Under the pieces are notes generated by a model, which ran no database searches, was not told the DNA's origin, and saw nothing but the letters and a program-made list of their open reading frames with translations. DNA of 64,000 bases from Spirosoma endbachense (lineage in GTDB: Bacteria > Bacteroidota > Bacteroidia > Cytophagales > Spirosomataceae): contig NZ_CP045997.1 of assembly GCF_010233585.1 (NCBI RefSeq), forward strand, positions 3,745,779 to 3,809,778, read 5' to 3'. The position numbers were made by a program, and so were the translations under genes. Below are positions 32,801 to 41,308 of this stretch, in pieces. Every line of letters starts with the position of its first letter. Within the stretch, counting starts at the first letter, position 1.

Positions 32801-33712
32801 ATGAAACAAACGCTTAATCTGGGGCAGGTCCGCTCGTTTGGTAATGTCGAGTTTCTGGCCCGTCAGCTAGTCGAAGGATTTATTACTGGTCTACATAAAT
32901 CGCCTTTCCATGGGTTTTCTGTCGAATTTGCCGAGCATCGACTTTATAATACCGGCGAAACAACCCGCCATATCGACTGGAAGGTCTACGGAAAAACCGA
33001 AAAACTTTTCGTTAAACGCTACGAAGAAGAAACGAATCTACGCTGTCACCTTCTGATCGATACATCGTCGTCGATGTACTATCCCGAGTCGAACTATGGC
33101 AAGATGACATTCAGTGTGATGGCCGCTGCCTGTCTGGCGTATATGCTTCAGCGTCAGAAGGATGCGGTCAGCCTGACTACCTTTGCCGATACGATTGACT
33201 TGCAGACGCCGGTAAAATCGACCCCTTCGCACGTTCATAAATTGTTTACGCAGCTGGATCAATTGATGCTACAGCCTAAGCCCCTTCGCAAAACATCGGC
33301 GGCTGACGTAATTCATCAGGTTGCCGAAAAGATCAATAAACGGTCGCTGGTGGTAATCTTTAGTGATATGTTTGAAAATGCCGATAAGGCCGATACGTTG
33401 TTTTCTGCTTTACAGCACCTGCGGCATAACCTCCATGAGGTTCTGTTATTTCACGTTACGGACAAAAAAACGGAGGAAGAGTTTGCCTTCGAGGAACGTC
33501 CCTATGAATTTATTGACCTCGAAACAGGCGAGAAAGTAAAGCTTCAGCCGAATCAGGTTCGCGAAACCTACCAGCAGGCGGTAAAATCGTATTTTCAGGA
33601 TTTGAAAATGCGTTGTGGGCAGTACAAAATCGATTTTATCGAGGCCGATATTGCCGAAGGATTTGATCAGATCCTGACGTCTTATCTGGTGAAGCGAACG
33701 AAAATGAAATAA
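32801..33712 (+). CDS. DUF58 domain (vWA-like) protein
   Basis: A 303-residue cytosolic protein. The family motif HRLYNTGETTRHIDWKVYGK (about residues 47-66) is followed by a von Willebrand A-like domain with MIDAS sequence LLIDTSSSM and VVIFSDMF. DUF58 proteins normally sit beside MoxR AAA ATPases and form chaperone-like complexes. No moxR lies next to this gene. Its stop codon is followed after 9 bp by the 37-bp perfect hairpin at 33722-33807. Confidence 0.9.
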   Translation: MKQTLNLGQVRSFGNVEFLARQLVEGFITGLHKSPFHGFSVEFAEHRLYNTGETTRHIDWKVYGKTEKLFVKRYEEETNLRCHLLIDTSSSMYYPESNYGKMTFSVMAAACLAYMLQRQKDAVSLTTFADTIDLQTPVKSTPSHVHKLFTQLDQLMLQPKPLRKTSAADVIHQVAEKINKRSLVVIFSDMFENADKADTLFSALQHLRHNLHEVLLFHVTDKKTEEEFAFEERPYEFIDLETGEKVKLQPNQVRETYQQAVKSYFQDLKMRCGQYKIDFIEADIAEGFDQILTSYLVKRTKMK

Positions 33713-33721
33713 CCCGGAGGG

Positions 33722-33807
33722 AATGATAGAGTGATTAATTGATAGAATGATTGAATAGCCCAGGCATACACTATTCAATCATTCTATCAATTAATCACTC
33801 TATCATT
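33722..33807. repeat. GAATGA-type long hairpin, copy B (37-bp perfect stem)
   Basis: Positions 33722-33758 pair perfectly with 33771-33807 (37 bp) around a 12-nt loop. The arms are built of near-tandem units such as AATGATAGAGTGATTAATTG, and T6-7 follow on the forward strand. The TGA stop codon of the leftward thioredoxin-like gene (33803-33805) lies inside the right arm. It serves as a bidirectional terminator for two convergent genes. Confidence 0.9.
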
Positions 33808-35299
33808 TTTTTACGCTTGCCTTTGCATTGGCTGGAGCAACAGCGGGCTTTTGCGCACCTTGGGCAGCATGCTGGCGTTTGTGGAAAAGTACGAAGTCTT
33901 CGATTTGCTCAACAGGGAGTTTGCGGGCAATAATCTTCTTGTTTTTATCGAGCACATACACGGTCGGCGTTGTCCAGACGTCGTATTGATGCCGATAGTC
34001 CGTTCGTGACGCAAAATCATAGCCGTTGATAGCATTCCCCAGTTTGAATTCGCGGATAAACTTCTTCCATTCTTCCGGAGTTTGATCAATGGCAATGGCT
34101 ACAACTTCTACGCCCTTGCCTTTATAGGTATCAACGAATTTCTGGAGTTTCGGCGCGCTCTCACGGCAATGGCCACAATGTGGATCATAAAAGAAAACGA
34201 CAGTGTAGTCAGACTTGATGTTCTGGAAGGCGACCGGCCGACGTAGTGTATCGCTGACCACCGGTGCCGGAAGAATCTTGCCAACTAACAACGGTTTCAG
34301 CGTCTTGACGCGATCACCAATGTTCTTGATCGTTGACGAATCGGATACGGGCATGATCCCCGTAGCGTAGTACTTCTCAAACATGTGGACAAATAAGCCG
34401 TCCGTTCCCATTACTTTGGGTTGTTCATACTGACTGGTAATGTACCAGACGGTGTAGGATAGTATTTCTTTGCTCTTACCTGCTCTTGCCTTTCCTACCA
34501 TGAGGTCAGCTTCTTTAATGAGCGAGTCAGGCGATTGTACGGTTAATTCCTTAAGGTAACGGTCAATTTTTCGTTGCAGAATGGGTGTACGAACAAAACG
34601 CTCGTCGGCAAAATCGTAATCATCCCAGAAGTGGCTTTTGAAATAATTGAATACCCATACTGAATCGGGCCGACCATTAGCCAGTTTGGGAGCTGGTGGA
34701 ACGTCGGGTTCGGCCGATGCTTTTATCAGTTTAACGGCAAACGTGTTGTTATTTTCTTTAAAGAACTGCTCGCGGTACGTCTGCGCCTTTTTCTGCAACT
34801 CGCTCATTTTCTGGTTCACCATGGCAGCCGAAGCAGCATCATTGCGCAGTTTCTTCTCTACTTCCAGAACTTTTGCTTCGTCATAAAAACTTCCAAGCCC
34901 CTGCTGATAGGTGTAGAACAGTTCGTTCTCTTTGGAGCCGGTAACTTTCATATTTTTGATGACATTGGCCGTATCAGTCGCGAACGAAAATTCCTGATCG
35001 TTCGTCATCAACAATTCGATATAGCGATTTTTGGGCGTTACGGCGATATAAAGCCCTTCCGGAAGGTGCTTCTTGCCCTCAAAAACCATATTGCCGTTGC
35101 CATCGACGCGAGCGGTATCTTTCGGAATATACTGACCAGCACCGAAGTAGTGAGCCAGTACGCAGGTTGTATCCTTTATTCCCTGAATATGGGCCGTGAT
35201 TTTGAAACCCTCAGATTGAGCCGGAGGGTTAGTAGATTGCGCCTGTAGACAGGTTGTGAGAAACAAGCCAAACAGAGCGGTAAGTAGGAGATTTTTCAT
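33803..35299 (-). CDS. TlpA-like thioredoxin-fold protein (DUF4369/DUF5106 type)
   Basis: A 498-residue exported protein with signal peptide MKNLLLTALFGLFLTTCLQA. An N-terminal DUF4369-like beta domain (ITAHIQGIKDTTCVLAHYFG) and a helical middle section of the DUF5106 type precede a C-terminal AhpC/TSA-thioredoxin domain. The redox motif in the last is DPHCGHCRESAP (CxxC) and the cis-proline segment is VWTTPTVYVLD. A Lys/Ala-rich tail follows. It is predicted to reduce or shuffle disulfides in the periplasm, possibly in cytochrome c maturation as for TlpA/ResA. The last codon lies within the hairpin at 33722-33807. Confidence 0.88.
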   Translation of the reverse strand: MKNLLLTALFGLFLTTCLQAQSTNPPAQSEGFKITAHIQGIKDTTCVLAHYFGAGQYIPKDTARVDGNGNMVFEGKKHLPEGLYIAVTPKNRYIELLMTNDQEFSFATDTANVIKNMKVTGSKENELFYTYQQGLGSFYDEAKVLEVEKKLRNDAASAAMVNQKMSELQKKAQTYREQFFKENNNTFAVKLIKASAEPDVPPAPKLANGRPDSVWVFNYFKSHFWDDYDFADERFVRTPILQRKIDRYLKELTVQSPDSLIKEADLMVGKARAGKSKEILSYTVWYITSQYEQPKVMGTDGLFVHMFEKYYATGIMPVSDSSTIKNIGDRVKTLKPLLVGKILPAPVVSDTLRRPVAFQNIKSDYTVVFFYDPHCGHCRESAPKLQKFVDTYKGKGVEVVAIAIDQTPEEWKKFIREFKLGNAINGYDFASRTDYRHQYDVWTTPTVYVLDKNKKIIARKLPVEQIEDFVLFHKRQHAAQGAQKPAVAPANAKASVKK

Positions 35300-35400
35300 A
35301 CAAGCGGATGTGTATCTTCGCGGCTGAATAGAGACAAATTTACATGATTTAGTTCAGGAATTTATCCTCTACAAAACGCCTGCCACGCTAACAATAGTCT

Positions 35401-36180
35401 ATGTTTTATTTCTTTTCTAAAACACTTTATTACCTGCTGACGCCAGCGGGCTGGCTCCTTGCTGCCTTAGTGCTGGCATTGGTTACGAAAAAGCCCGTCG
35501 TTCGACGTCGGATGATTGTTGTTGCGCTCGTCGTATTCTATTGTTTCGGTAATGCTTTTCTGATCAATGAACTGGAATTGTGCTGGGAATATTCGCCAGC
35601 AACCGTGCCTTTGGATTCAACCCAGAAAGTAGCTGTTGTGCTTACAGGCGGTATAATCAACGTTTCAATAGAAACCCCCGATCATCGATTTCTATTGAGT
35701 CATGAAGCCGATCGGCTTGGGCAGGCATTGTATTTGTATAAGAAAGGAGCCGTCCAGAAAATTCTGATCAGCGGTGGTTCGGGCGATTTACCGTTTCAGG
35801 TGAAAAGCGTTAGTAATGAAGGTCAGCTGTCGGCTCAATTTCTTGTGTCGGCGGGCGTTCGCTCAGCAGATATTGTATTAGAAAACAAATCGAGAAATAC
35901 GCACGAGAACGCGGTGTTTTCGGCGAAACTATTACGCGAACGATTTCCGAAAAGCCAATATGTATTGGTAACATCAGCTTTTCATATGCGCCGTGCAGTC
36001 GGTTGTTTTCGGAAAGAAGGCATTTCAGTGCTTCCTTTTCCGGGCGCTTTTATGAGCGGTCGACGTTCATTTATGCCTAGCGAATGGCTATTCCCCAATG
36101 AAGATGCCTTCTCTGATTCTTACTTTTTAGTGAAAGAACTAGTGGGGTATTCTACGTATTGGGTAGTCGGCTATATCTAA
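35401..36180 (+). CDS. YdcF/ElyC-family (DUF218) membrane protein
   Basis: A 259-residue protein with two N-terminal membrane helices (about 10-55) and a DUF218 domain. Segments seen are VAVVLTGGIINVS, RLGQALYLYKKGAVQKILISGG, LENKSRNTHENAVFS and YVLVTSAFHMRRAVGCFR. ElyC in E. coli, which has the same architecture, is needed for peptidoglycan and undecaprenyl-phosphate metabolism. A similar envelope role is plausible. The TAA stop codon forms the first bases of the hairpin at 36178-36229. Confidence 0.88.
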   Translation: MFYFFSKTLYYLLTPAGWLLAALVLALVTKKPVVRRRMIVVALVVFYCFGNAFLINELELCWEYSPATVPLDSTQKVAVVLTGGIINVSIETPDHRFLLSHEADRLGQALYLYKKGAVQKILISGGSGDLPFQVKSVSNEGQLSAQFLVSAGVRSADIVLENKSRNTHENAVFSAKLLRERFPKSQYVLVTSAFHMRRAVGCFRKEGISVLPFPGAFMSGRRSFMPSEWLFPNEDAFSDSYFLVKELVGYSTYWVVGYI

Positions 36181-36229
36181 TGGGATAATGGATAATTTAG
36201 TTATTCAAGCATCATCCATTATCCCATTA
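36178..36229. repeat. Stop-codon hairpin, copy C
   Basis: TAATGGGATAATGGAT (36178-36193) pairs perfectly with ATCCATTATCCCATTA (36214-36229) around a 20-nt spacer. The left arm begins with the TAA stop codon of the YdcF gene. It is probably a terminator and resembles the GAATGA-type stems in being built from short near-repeats. Confidence 0.8.
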
Positions 36230-36234
36230 CTTAT

Positions 36235-36312
36235 AGAGCTTTCGTTGAGAAGCGTGCCACGGTTATTATTTAGGCTCATAGTGACCGTGGCACGCTTCTC
36301 AACGAAAGTCCT
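36235..36312. repeat. Dispersed palindrome family, copy 3
   Basis: Arms of 29 bp (36235-36263 and 36284-36312) match except for two bases near the outer ends and share the core GAGAAGCGTGCCACGGT with copy 2 at 14568-14630. The spacer here is 20 nt instead of 4. It lies between convergent ydcF and pfkA, directly after another hairpin that could already terminate transcription. Confidence 0.85.
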
Positions 36313-36319
36313 AACTTAT

Positions 36320-37294
36320 TTAAACGCTCAGTATCTTCACCATGCGAAGCAGGTCTTCGTTGATGGGCTTCGGCAGACGGATCGTATCGCGGAAGGGCGT
36401 ATAAACCAGCTCGTTATTAACGATACCGGCCATAACGTTCTTTTCGCCGTTCATTAAGCCCTCCAGGGCGCCAAGACCCAGACGACTAGCCAAAATGCGG
36501 TCATAGGCGGTTGGAACGCCCCCGCGCTGGATGTGTCCCAGCGTCGTTACGCGCATATCGATGTCTGATTGTACCTGCGCGCGAATCTTCTCGGAGATTT
36601 CGGTAGCGTTCCCTTCCTCTTCACCCTCAGCGATAACGATGATGGATGATGATTTCTGGCGGCTCCAGCCCGATTTGAGTGTTTCAACAACTTCCGAAAT
36701 AGGCGTCAGTACTTCCGGAACCATCACTAGTTCGGCCCCGCCCGCAATACCCGACTGGATGGCAATGTATCCCGAATCTCGGCCCATTACCTCAATAAAA
36801 AAGATGCGGTCGTGCGAATCGGCCGTATCGCGAATTTTATCAATAGCTTCCAGCGCCGTATTCACAGCCGTGTCGAAACCGATCGTATAGTCTGTTCCGT
36901 AGAGGTCATTGTCGATGGTGCCGGGAGCGCCAACTGTTGGAATACCGTATTCGTCGTAGAAAATGGTGGCTCCGGTAAATGTACCATTCCCACCAATTGC
37001 GACTAATCCTTCGATACCAAACTTTTGCAGTTGCTCGTGGGCCTTGGTGCGGCCTTCGGGCGTCATAAATTCTTTACTACGGGCCGATTTCAGGATGGTA
37101 CCTCCTCGTTGAACAATGTTGCTCACCGAGTGGGAGGACATCTGAAAAATATCACCATTTATCATCCCGCTGTACCCCCGGCGGATACCAAATACTTCGA
37201 GACCGTGATAGACCGCTCCCCGGACAACGGCCCGGATACAGGCGTTCATACCCGGCGCATCACCACCCGAGGTAAAAACAGCAATTCGTTTCAT
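36320..37294 (-). CDS. pfkA: 6-phosphofructokinase
   Basis: ATP-type PfkA of 324 residues. Key segments: TSGGDAPGMNACIRA (about 9-23), GAPGTIDNDLYGTDYTIG containing the catalytic Asp, EVMGRDSGYIA, and the C-terminal LGHIQRGGVPTAYDR. The Gly in PGTIDND and the Gly after position 103 indicate ATP rather than pyrophosphate as donor. Position 103 is Asn (IGGNGTFTG), where E. coli PfkA has the Mg-binding Asp103. It is convergent with the ydcF gene across two hairpins. The enzyme commits fructose-6-phosphate to glycolysis. Confidence 0.96.
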   Translation of the reverse strand: MKRIAVFTSGGDAPGMNACIRAVVRGAVYHGLEVFGIRRGYSGMINGDIFQMSSHSVSNIVQRGGTILKSARSKEFMTPEGRTKAHEQLQKFGIEGLVAIGGNGTFTGATIFYDEYGIPTVGAPGTIDNDLYGTDYTIGFDTAVNTALEAIDKIRDTADSHDRIFFIEVMGRDSGYIAIQSGIAGGAELVMVPEVLTPISEVVETLKSGWSRQKSSSIIVIAEGEEEGNATEISEKIRAQVQSDIDMRVTTLGHIQRGGVPTAYDRILASRLGLGALEGLMNGEKNVMAGIVNNELVYTPFRDTIRLPKPINEDLLRMVKILSV

Positions 37295-37484
37295 TGATCA
37301 AGTCTATTTTTTACAGGAAAAGGACAAGAACTTAGGGTTTTCTTGTAATAAACCCCGCAAATTTATCCGCATTTCACAATCTAAAGGCATGCTTCTGACA
37401 ATTTCCCCTTTCATTCCTGTAATTTTCATAAAAACTATAGAATAGAGGGCAAATGAGCAGAAGCATTTAAAAAACCCGAAACAC

Positions 37485-38252
37485 TTATCGGGTCTGTCTG
37501 GCTCTATAAACCAGAGCGCGCCATACGATACGACCGTGGTTTAAAAGAGTTGGTAATAAACCGAAATGCGACACGAGTACTGTAAAGCGATCAAGAAGTG
37601 ATTGCCGGTGTTGTTGTACCGATAAGCCACCTACTAAATACTTACATAACACAAAAGGCAGGAATTCTATTTTTTGGGCCGCTTTCAAACAATTTATTTC
37701 CCAGTCCAGGTCGGCACTCAGGTTATTGACTGAGTAATCTGGTGCAATGGATCGCCGGGCAACAAAGGCCTGATGGCAGACCTTCATGCCCATGCTCATA
37801 TCCTGCCAGGTTAATTTTTTCGGTAATGCATGCGGAGTAACTTCACTCCTGAGACCAACCGCGGCCCCCGAATGCTGGCCACCATCGTCACGGACGAAAA
37901 GCGCGTCGCTGTAATACACATCTGCCTGACTGTTTCTAATTCGAGCCAACAGGTTAGATAGTGTTTGTGCATCATATAATTCATCGCCTGCATTCATGAA
38001 CCATACATACTCGCCGGTAGCGCGGTGTAAGCCCTTGTTCATGGCGTCGTAAAGCCCTTTGTCGGGTTCTGATACCCATTGGGTAATAGAACGCTCATAA
38101 CGCTTAATAATTGGCAGTGTTCCATCTTTTGAGGCTCCATCAACCACAATGTATTCATAATCGGTTGCCTCCTGCGTCACAATACTCTGGATCGTGCGTT
38201 CCAGAAACCGCTCGGCGTTGTAGGTGATGGTAATGATGGAAACGGTTGGCAT
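37485..38252 (-). CDS. Glycosyltransferase family 2
   Basis: A 255-residue GT-A transferase. N-terminal VSIITITYNAERFLERTIQS and the nucleotide-sugar segments YIVVDGASKDGT, EPDKGLYDAMNKG and GEYVWFMNAGDE (the DxD-like acidic site) are typical of GT2. It is the last gene of the leftward surface-glycan cluster, separated from the preceding glycosyltransferase gene by the hairpin 38256-38351. It is likely to add one sugar to the pseudaminic-acid-containing glycan. Donor and acceptor are unknown. Confidence 0.92.
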   Translation of the reverse strand: MPTVSIITITYNAERFLERTIQSIVTQEATDYEYIVVDGASKDGTLPIIKRYERSITQWVSEPDKGLYDAMNKGLHRATGEYVWFMNAGDELYDAQTLSNLLARIRNSQADVYYSDALFVRDDGGQHSGAAVGLRSEVTPHALPKKLTWQDMSMGMKVCHQAFVARRSIAPDYSVNNLSADLDWEINCLKAAQKIEFLPFVLCKYLVGGLSVQQHRQSLLDRFTVLVSHFGLLPTLLNHGRIVWRALVYRARQTR

Positions 38253-38255
38253 TTT

Positions 38256-38351
38256 TTAATGAGTGAATGAACGAAAGAGTGAATGAGTGAAAGAGTGAAT
38301 GAGATTTGTCGTTCTTACACTCATTCGCTCTTTCACTCATTCACTCATTAA
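38256..38351. repeat. GAATGAGT-type long hairpin, copy D
   Basis: The left arm, 38256-38303, is made of AATGAGTG and GAAAGAGTG units. It pairs with the right arm at about 38318-38351. The TGA stop codon of the GT4 gene (38337-38339) and its last codons ATG AGT GAA lie inside the right arm. It separates the last two genes of the glycan cluster and could attenuate expression of the final one. Confidence 0.82.
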
Positions 38352-39629
38352 TTGGCTATATAACTCAATATGCTGTCTGGCGACTACGTCTTCGGAAAAG
38401 CGTAATTCGGCCGACTGACGGGCAGCCTCGCGTAACATTTCCGGGTGTTGATGGGTCAGAACAAAGGCCATACCGTCTGCCAGCTGTTGTACCGACTCGA
38501 TTTCTGCCAGATAGCCGTTCTGCTGGTGGTCGATCATTTCGGGAATGCCACCTGTCCGAAAGCCAACAACGGGCGTTCCGCAGGATAAAGCCTCAATAAC
38601 AGTATTAGGCAGGTTGTCTTCCAGCGAGGGTACAACCATCGCATCAGCTGCGTTATAAGCCGCAACAATATCGTCTTCAGTCGTCAGAATACCGAGGTGC
38701 CGTACTGTAAAAGGCAGCTCGGTGAACAGATAGGAACGGCCTTTCCCAAAGATCAGCACTTCGAGTTCCAGATCGGGGTGTTGCTGATGCAGCAGGGTAA
38801 GAGCTTCCGCGAAATACCGAAAGCCTTTGCGTGAATCCGTTACATTGGCGCTGCCGAATAAGAGCCGGGGTTTGTCAGTATCTGGAATCTCAATCTGGGC
38901 ATTGGCTACGGAACGGTCAATAGGCCGAAAGATCTCCTGATCGATTGCGTATGGAATGATCGTGAACGGGAAGGATCGTAGCAGCTTACTGCGGATTCCG
39001 TCATCCGATAACCACCGGCTTGGGGGCGTAAAATGGATGTTGGCATCGGCGAATACTTCTTTTTTCTTCTCGAAGATTTTGTACGACAGATCGTGCTCGC
39101 CCGGTTTTTTAAGATACGGGCATTGCCGACACTGCGTCAGAAAATGATCGCAGCCACGGGAGTAATGGCACCCACCCGTAAACGCCCACTGGTCATGAAG
39201 CGTCCAGACTATGGGTTTGCCCAGATCGATCAGCGCACGCAAGCCATCAAGAGACAGAAAGCCAAAGTTGATCCAGTGCAGATGCAAAATATCCGCTTGC
39301 TGAATAGCCTGATGGAAGTCCAGAGTAGCGCCAAATGCGGCTGGTGAGAACTGAAACCGAACCGAATGGTCGCGTTCGTAGGGCAGAAAATACAATCGTT
39401 CGGCCACAAATCGACCGAAAGCGGTTTGTTCGGCCAGGAAATTATTGGCCAGATACATAACGCCCGGCGCTGGGCGGTGTTTTTCCTGACGGTTCGACGT
39501 GCCAACCAGTAGCGTGCTTTCGACCGATCCGCCGAACTGCCCAGCTTTCAACAAAGCCTGATGCAACCGGTTGGCAGCTACGGCTGCTCCGCCAAAAAGA
39601 TGGTAGGTGCTCAGGTGCGTAACTCTCAC
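38337..39629 (-). CDS. Glycosyltransferase family 4
   Basis: A 430-residue GT-B glycosyltransferase. It starts with MRVTHLSTYHLFGGAAVAAN and has the acceptor-side WTLHDQWAFTGGCHY. The donor-side segment ALSCGTPVVGFRTGGIPEMI contains the EX7E-like region of GT4. The cysteine cluster CHYSRGCDHFLTQCRQCPYL in the middle recurs in a subset of surface-polysaccharide GT4 enzymes. The start is GTG at 39629, overlapping the FkbM gene stop codon (GTGA). The last three codons lie in the hairpin that follows. Confidence 0.92.
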   Translation of the reverse strand: MRVTHLSTYHLFGGAAVAANRLHQALLKAGQFGGSVESTLLVGTSNRQEKHRPAPGVMYLANNFLAEQTAFGRFVAERLYFLPYERDHSVRFQFSPAAFGATLDFHQAIQQADILHLHWINFGFLSLDGLRALIDLGKPIVWTLHDQWAFTGGCHYSRGCDHFLTQCRQCPYLKKPGEHDLSYKIFEKKKEVFADANIHFTPPSRWLSDDGIRSKLLRSFPFTIIPYAIDQEIFRPIDRSVANAQIEIPDTDKPRLLFGSANVTDSRKGFRYFAEALTLLHQQHPDLELEVLIFGKGRSYLFTELPFTVRHLGILTTEDDIVAAYNAADAMVVPSLEDNLPNTVIEALSCGTPVVGFRTGGIPEMIDHQQNGYLAEIESVQQLADGMAFVLTHQHPEMLREAARQSAELRFSEDVVARQHIELYSQLMSE

Positions 39630-40432
39630 GGGCGGTAAGCGAAAATATTTAGTTGCAGATCCATCACATCATTGCCGCGGTAACGGTGGTTAATGAACGG
39701 TCGAACACGCGATTGGTTGCTGTCTATATAATAGCGGAATCCATTTTCTTCCAGAATCTGCACAACCGTTCCGAGGGTTTGTGGATGCCCGATGTAGGCA
39801 TGATATTCGATGAACAGATTGCGAACGTGGGCCAGCGCATCACGGCAGTCGATCAGAACATCGGTCTCGGCTCCTTCAATATCAATTTTTAACATATCGA
39901 CATGGAGTTCACGCAGCAGATAATCCCGCAGACGAACCGATGGCACCCGCCGACGATTGGTTTCTGAGAATAGCGAGGCCGAATCAGCTTCGCCACTCCC
40001 GAAATCGATGCCCCCTTCATTGATCCAAACTGCCTTATTGACAACCTCAATGCCTTCGATCCGATTAGACGTTAAGTTCTGGTTGAGAACGGCACCAATG
40101 TCGGGATCGGCTTCAAAAGCAACAATCCTGGATTTGGGGTAATTCTGCCGGAAATAAGCCAGACTTGAGCCAATGTTAGCCCCGCAATCCAGAATGACTG
40201 GCTCGGCCGAATCTGTCTGAAAACGGTACGATTCGTCGGCAAAAATCTCTTTAAACTGCCACACAAATGAAAGCGCATCCGGCACCTGAAAACGGTAACG
40301 CAGAAACGGAATCGTACCGCTCTGGTGGCGCGGCCGACCGGCATACCGAAAAAATAGCCACAACAGATGGCGTCCATTGGACGTCTGGACCGCTCTGTAC
40401 AGGTTCGTGAAGAGATAGCGAAAAAACCACAT
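39626..40432 (-). CDS. FkbM-family methyltransferase
   Basis: A 268-residue SAM-dependent methyltransferase. The SAM-binding motif DCGANIGSSLAYF is followed by the acidic motif IVAFEADPD, then DMLKIDIEGAETDVL, which is the FkbM hallmark. FkbM enzymes usually methylate sugar hydroxyls, so in this cluster O-methylation of the glycan is the likely role. It overlaps the downstream glycosyltransferase by 4 bp and lies 6 bp from the upstream methyltransferase gene, so these genes are tightly co-translated. Confidence 0.9.
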   Translation of the reverse strand: MWFFRYLFTNLYRAVQTSNGRHLLWLFFRYAGRPRHQSGTIPFLRYRFQVPDALSFVWQFKEIFADESYRFQTDSAEPVILDCGANIGSSLAYFRQNYPKSRIVAFEADPDIGAVLNQNLTSNRIEGIEVVNKAVWINEGGIDFGSGEADSASLFSETNRRRVPSVRLRDYLLRELHVDMLKIDIEGAETDVLIDCRDALAHVRNLFIEYHAYIGHPQTLGTVVQILEENGFRYYIDSNQSRVRPFINHRYRGNDVMDLQLNIFAYRP

Positions 40433-40438
40433 AAATGC

Positions 40439-41284
40439 CTAGGAATACGAAAAACCAATGCCAGCTCCAGGATACCAGTGTTCTTTTGGAACCTCCTGAT
40501 AATAAACGAACCTCCGCCCTACCTCAAGCGACAACCGCGCCAGTACGCCCGTTTCGTGGGCATTGTCGCTTAAAAGAATTCCGGTTGGACTCAGTTTTGG
40601 TAATACAACCCGGTATTCATCGTGTTCATACTGCGACGAATGATCGCTGTCGTTGATAAACAGATCAATGGGGTCACTGAAGGCTTTCAGGCTGGTAAGT
40701 GAGTCACCATAAAGCACTTGCCCCACTTCCCGATACTGACCATCGAGCAGATAACCCGCTTTGGGTGCAATGTCGGTGCCATAATAACGACCCGGTTTAC
40801 CTTCGGCGCGATTACGGAGCAGTGCCGAGCAAAGCAAAACGGCCCCTAACCCTTTATCGACACCCGTTTCGATCACGACACCGGGTTTGCGAATCCGTAC
40901 GAGCGCATACCAACCCAGCCGCCGACCAAATTCGACGCGCAGGTCGGCCACCCGACGATAGGACGAGGTTTTGGTTTTTTCCAGGATATACTGACGGAGC
41001 ACATCATCGGTCTGGGCTTCCCGAATATAGGTTAACACGGTTTCTGGTTTAACATTAGCCACCACGGCCACAGTATGTGCCAGATACAGAATGTTATCCT
41101 CCGTTAATTCGTAGGTGAAGTTGGTATCCTCTCGTGAGGTTACGCTCCAGCGCAAAATTTGTCTGTACCGGTAATTATAACTTCGGCTGGCCTGTCTGAT
41201 TCGGGGCAAAAAGTTAACGACGGGAGACTTACGAACTTTATACAGGAGATCGAGGCCGAATAGTTGGATAAGGAGTTTCCGCAT
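40439..41284 (-). CDS. Class I SAM-dependent methyltransferase
   Basis: A 281-residue protein with the Rossmann motif GVVIETGVDKGLGAVLL, then YYGTDIAPKAGYLLDG, and the segment DLFINDSDHSSQYEHDEYRV, which recalls the methyltransferase 24 group. The N-terminal 80 residues are helical and not recognised. Placed between the flippase and FkbM genes in the glycan cluster, it probably modifies a sugar or lipid-linked intermediate. The exact target is unknown. Confidence 0.82.
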   Translation of the reverse strand: MRKLLIQLFGLDLLYKVRKSPVVNFLPRIRQASRSYNYRYRQILRWSVTSREDTNFTYELTEDNILYLAHTVAVVANVKPETVLTYIREAQTDDVLRQYILEKTKTSSYRRVADLRVEFGRRLGWYALVRIRKPGVVIETGVDKGLGAVLLCSALLRNRAEGKPGRYYGTDIAPKAGYLLDGQYREVGQVLYGDSLTSLKAFSDPIDLFINDSDHSSQYEHDEYRVVLPKLSPTGILLSDNAHETGVLARLSLEVGRRFVYYQEVPKEHWYPGAGIGFSYS

Positions 41285-41308
41285 GGTATAACGGGAGGGT
41301 ATGCTTTG

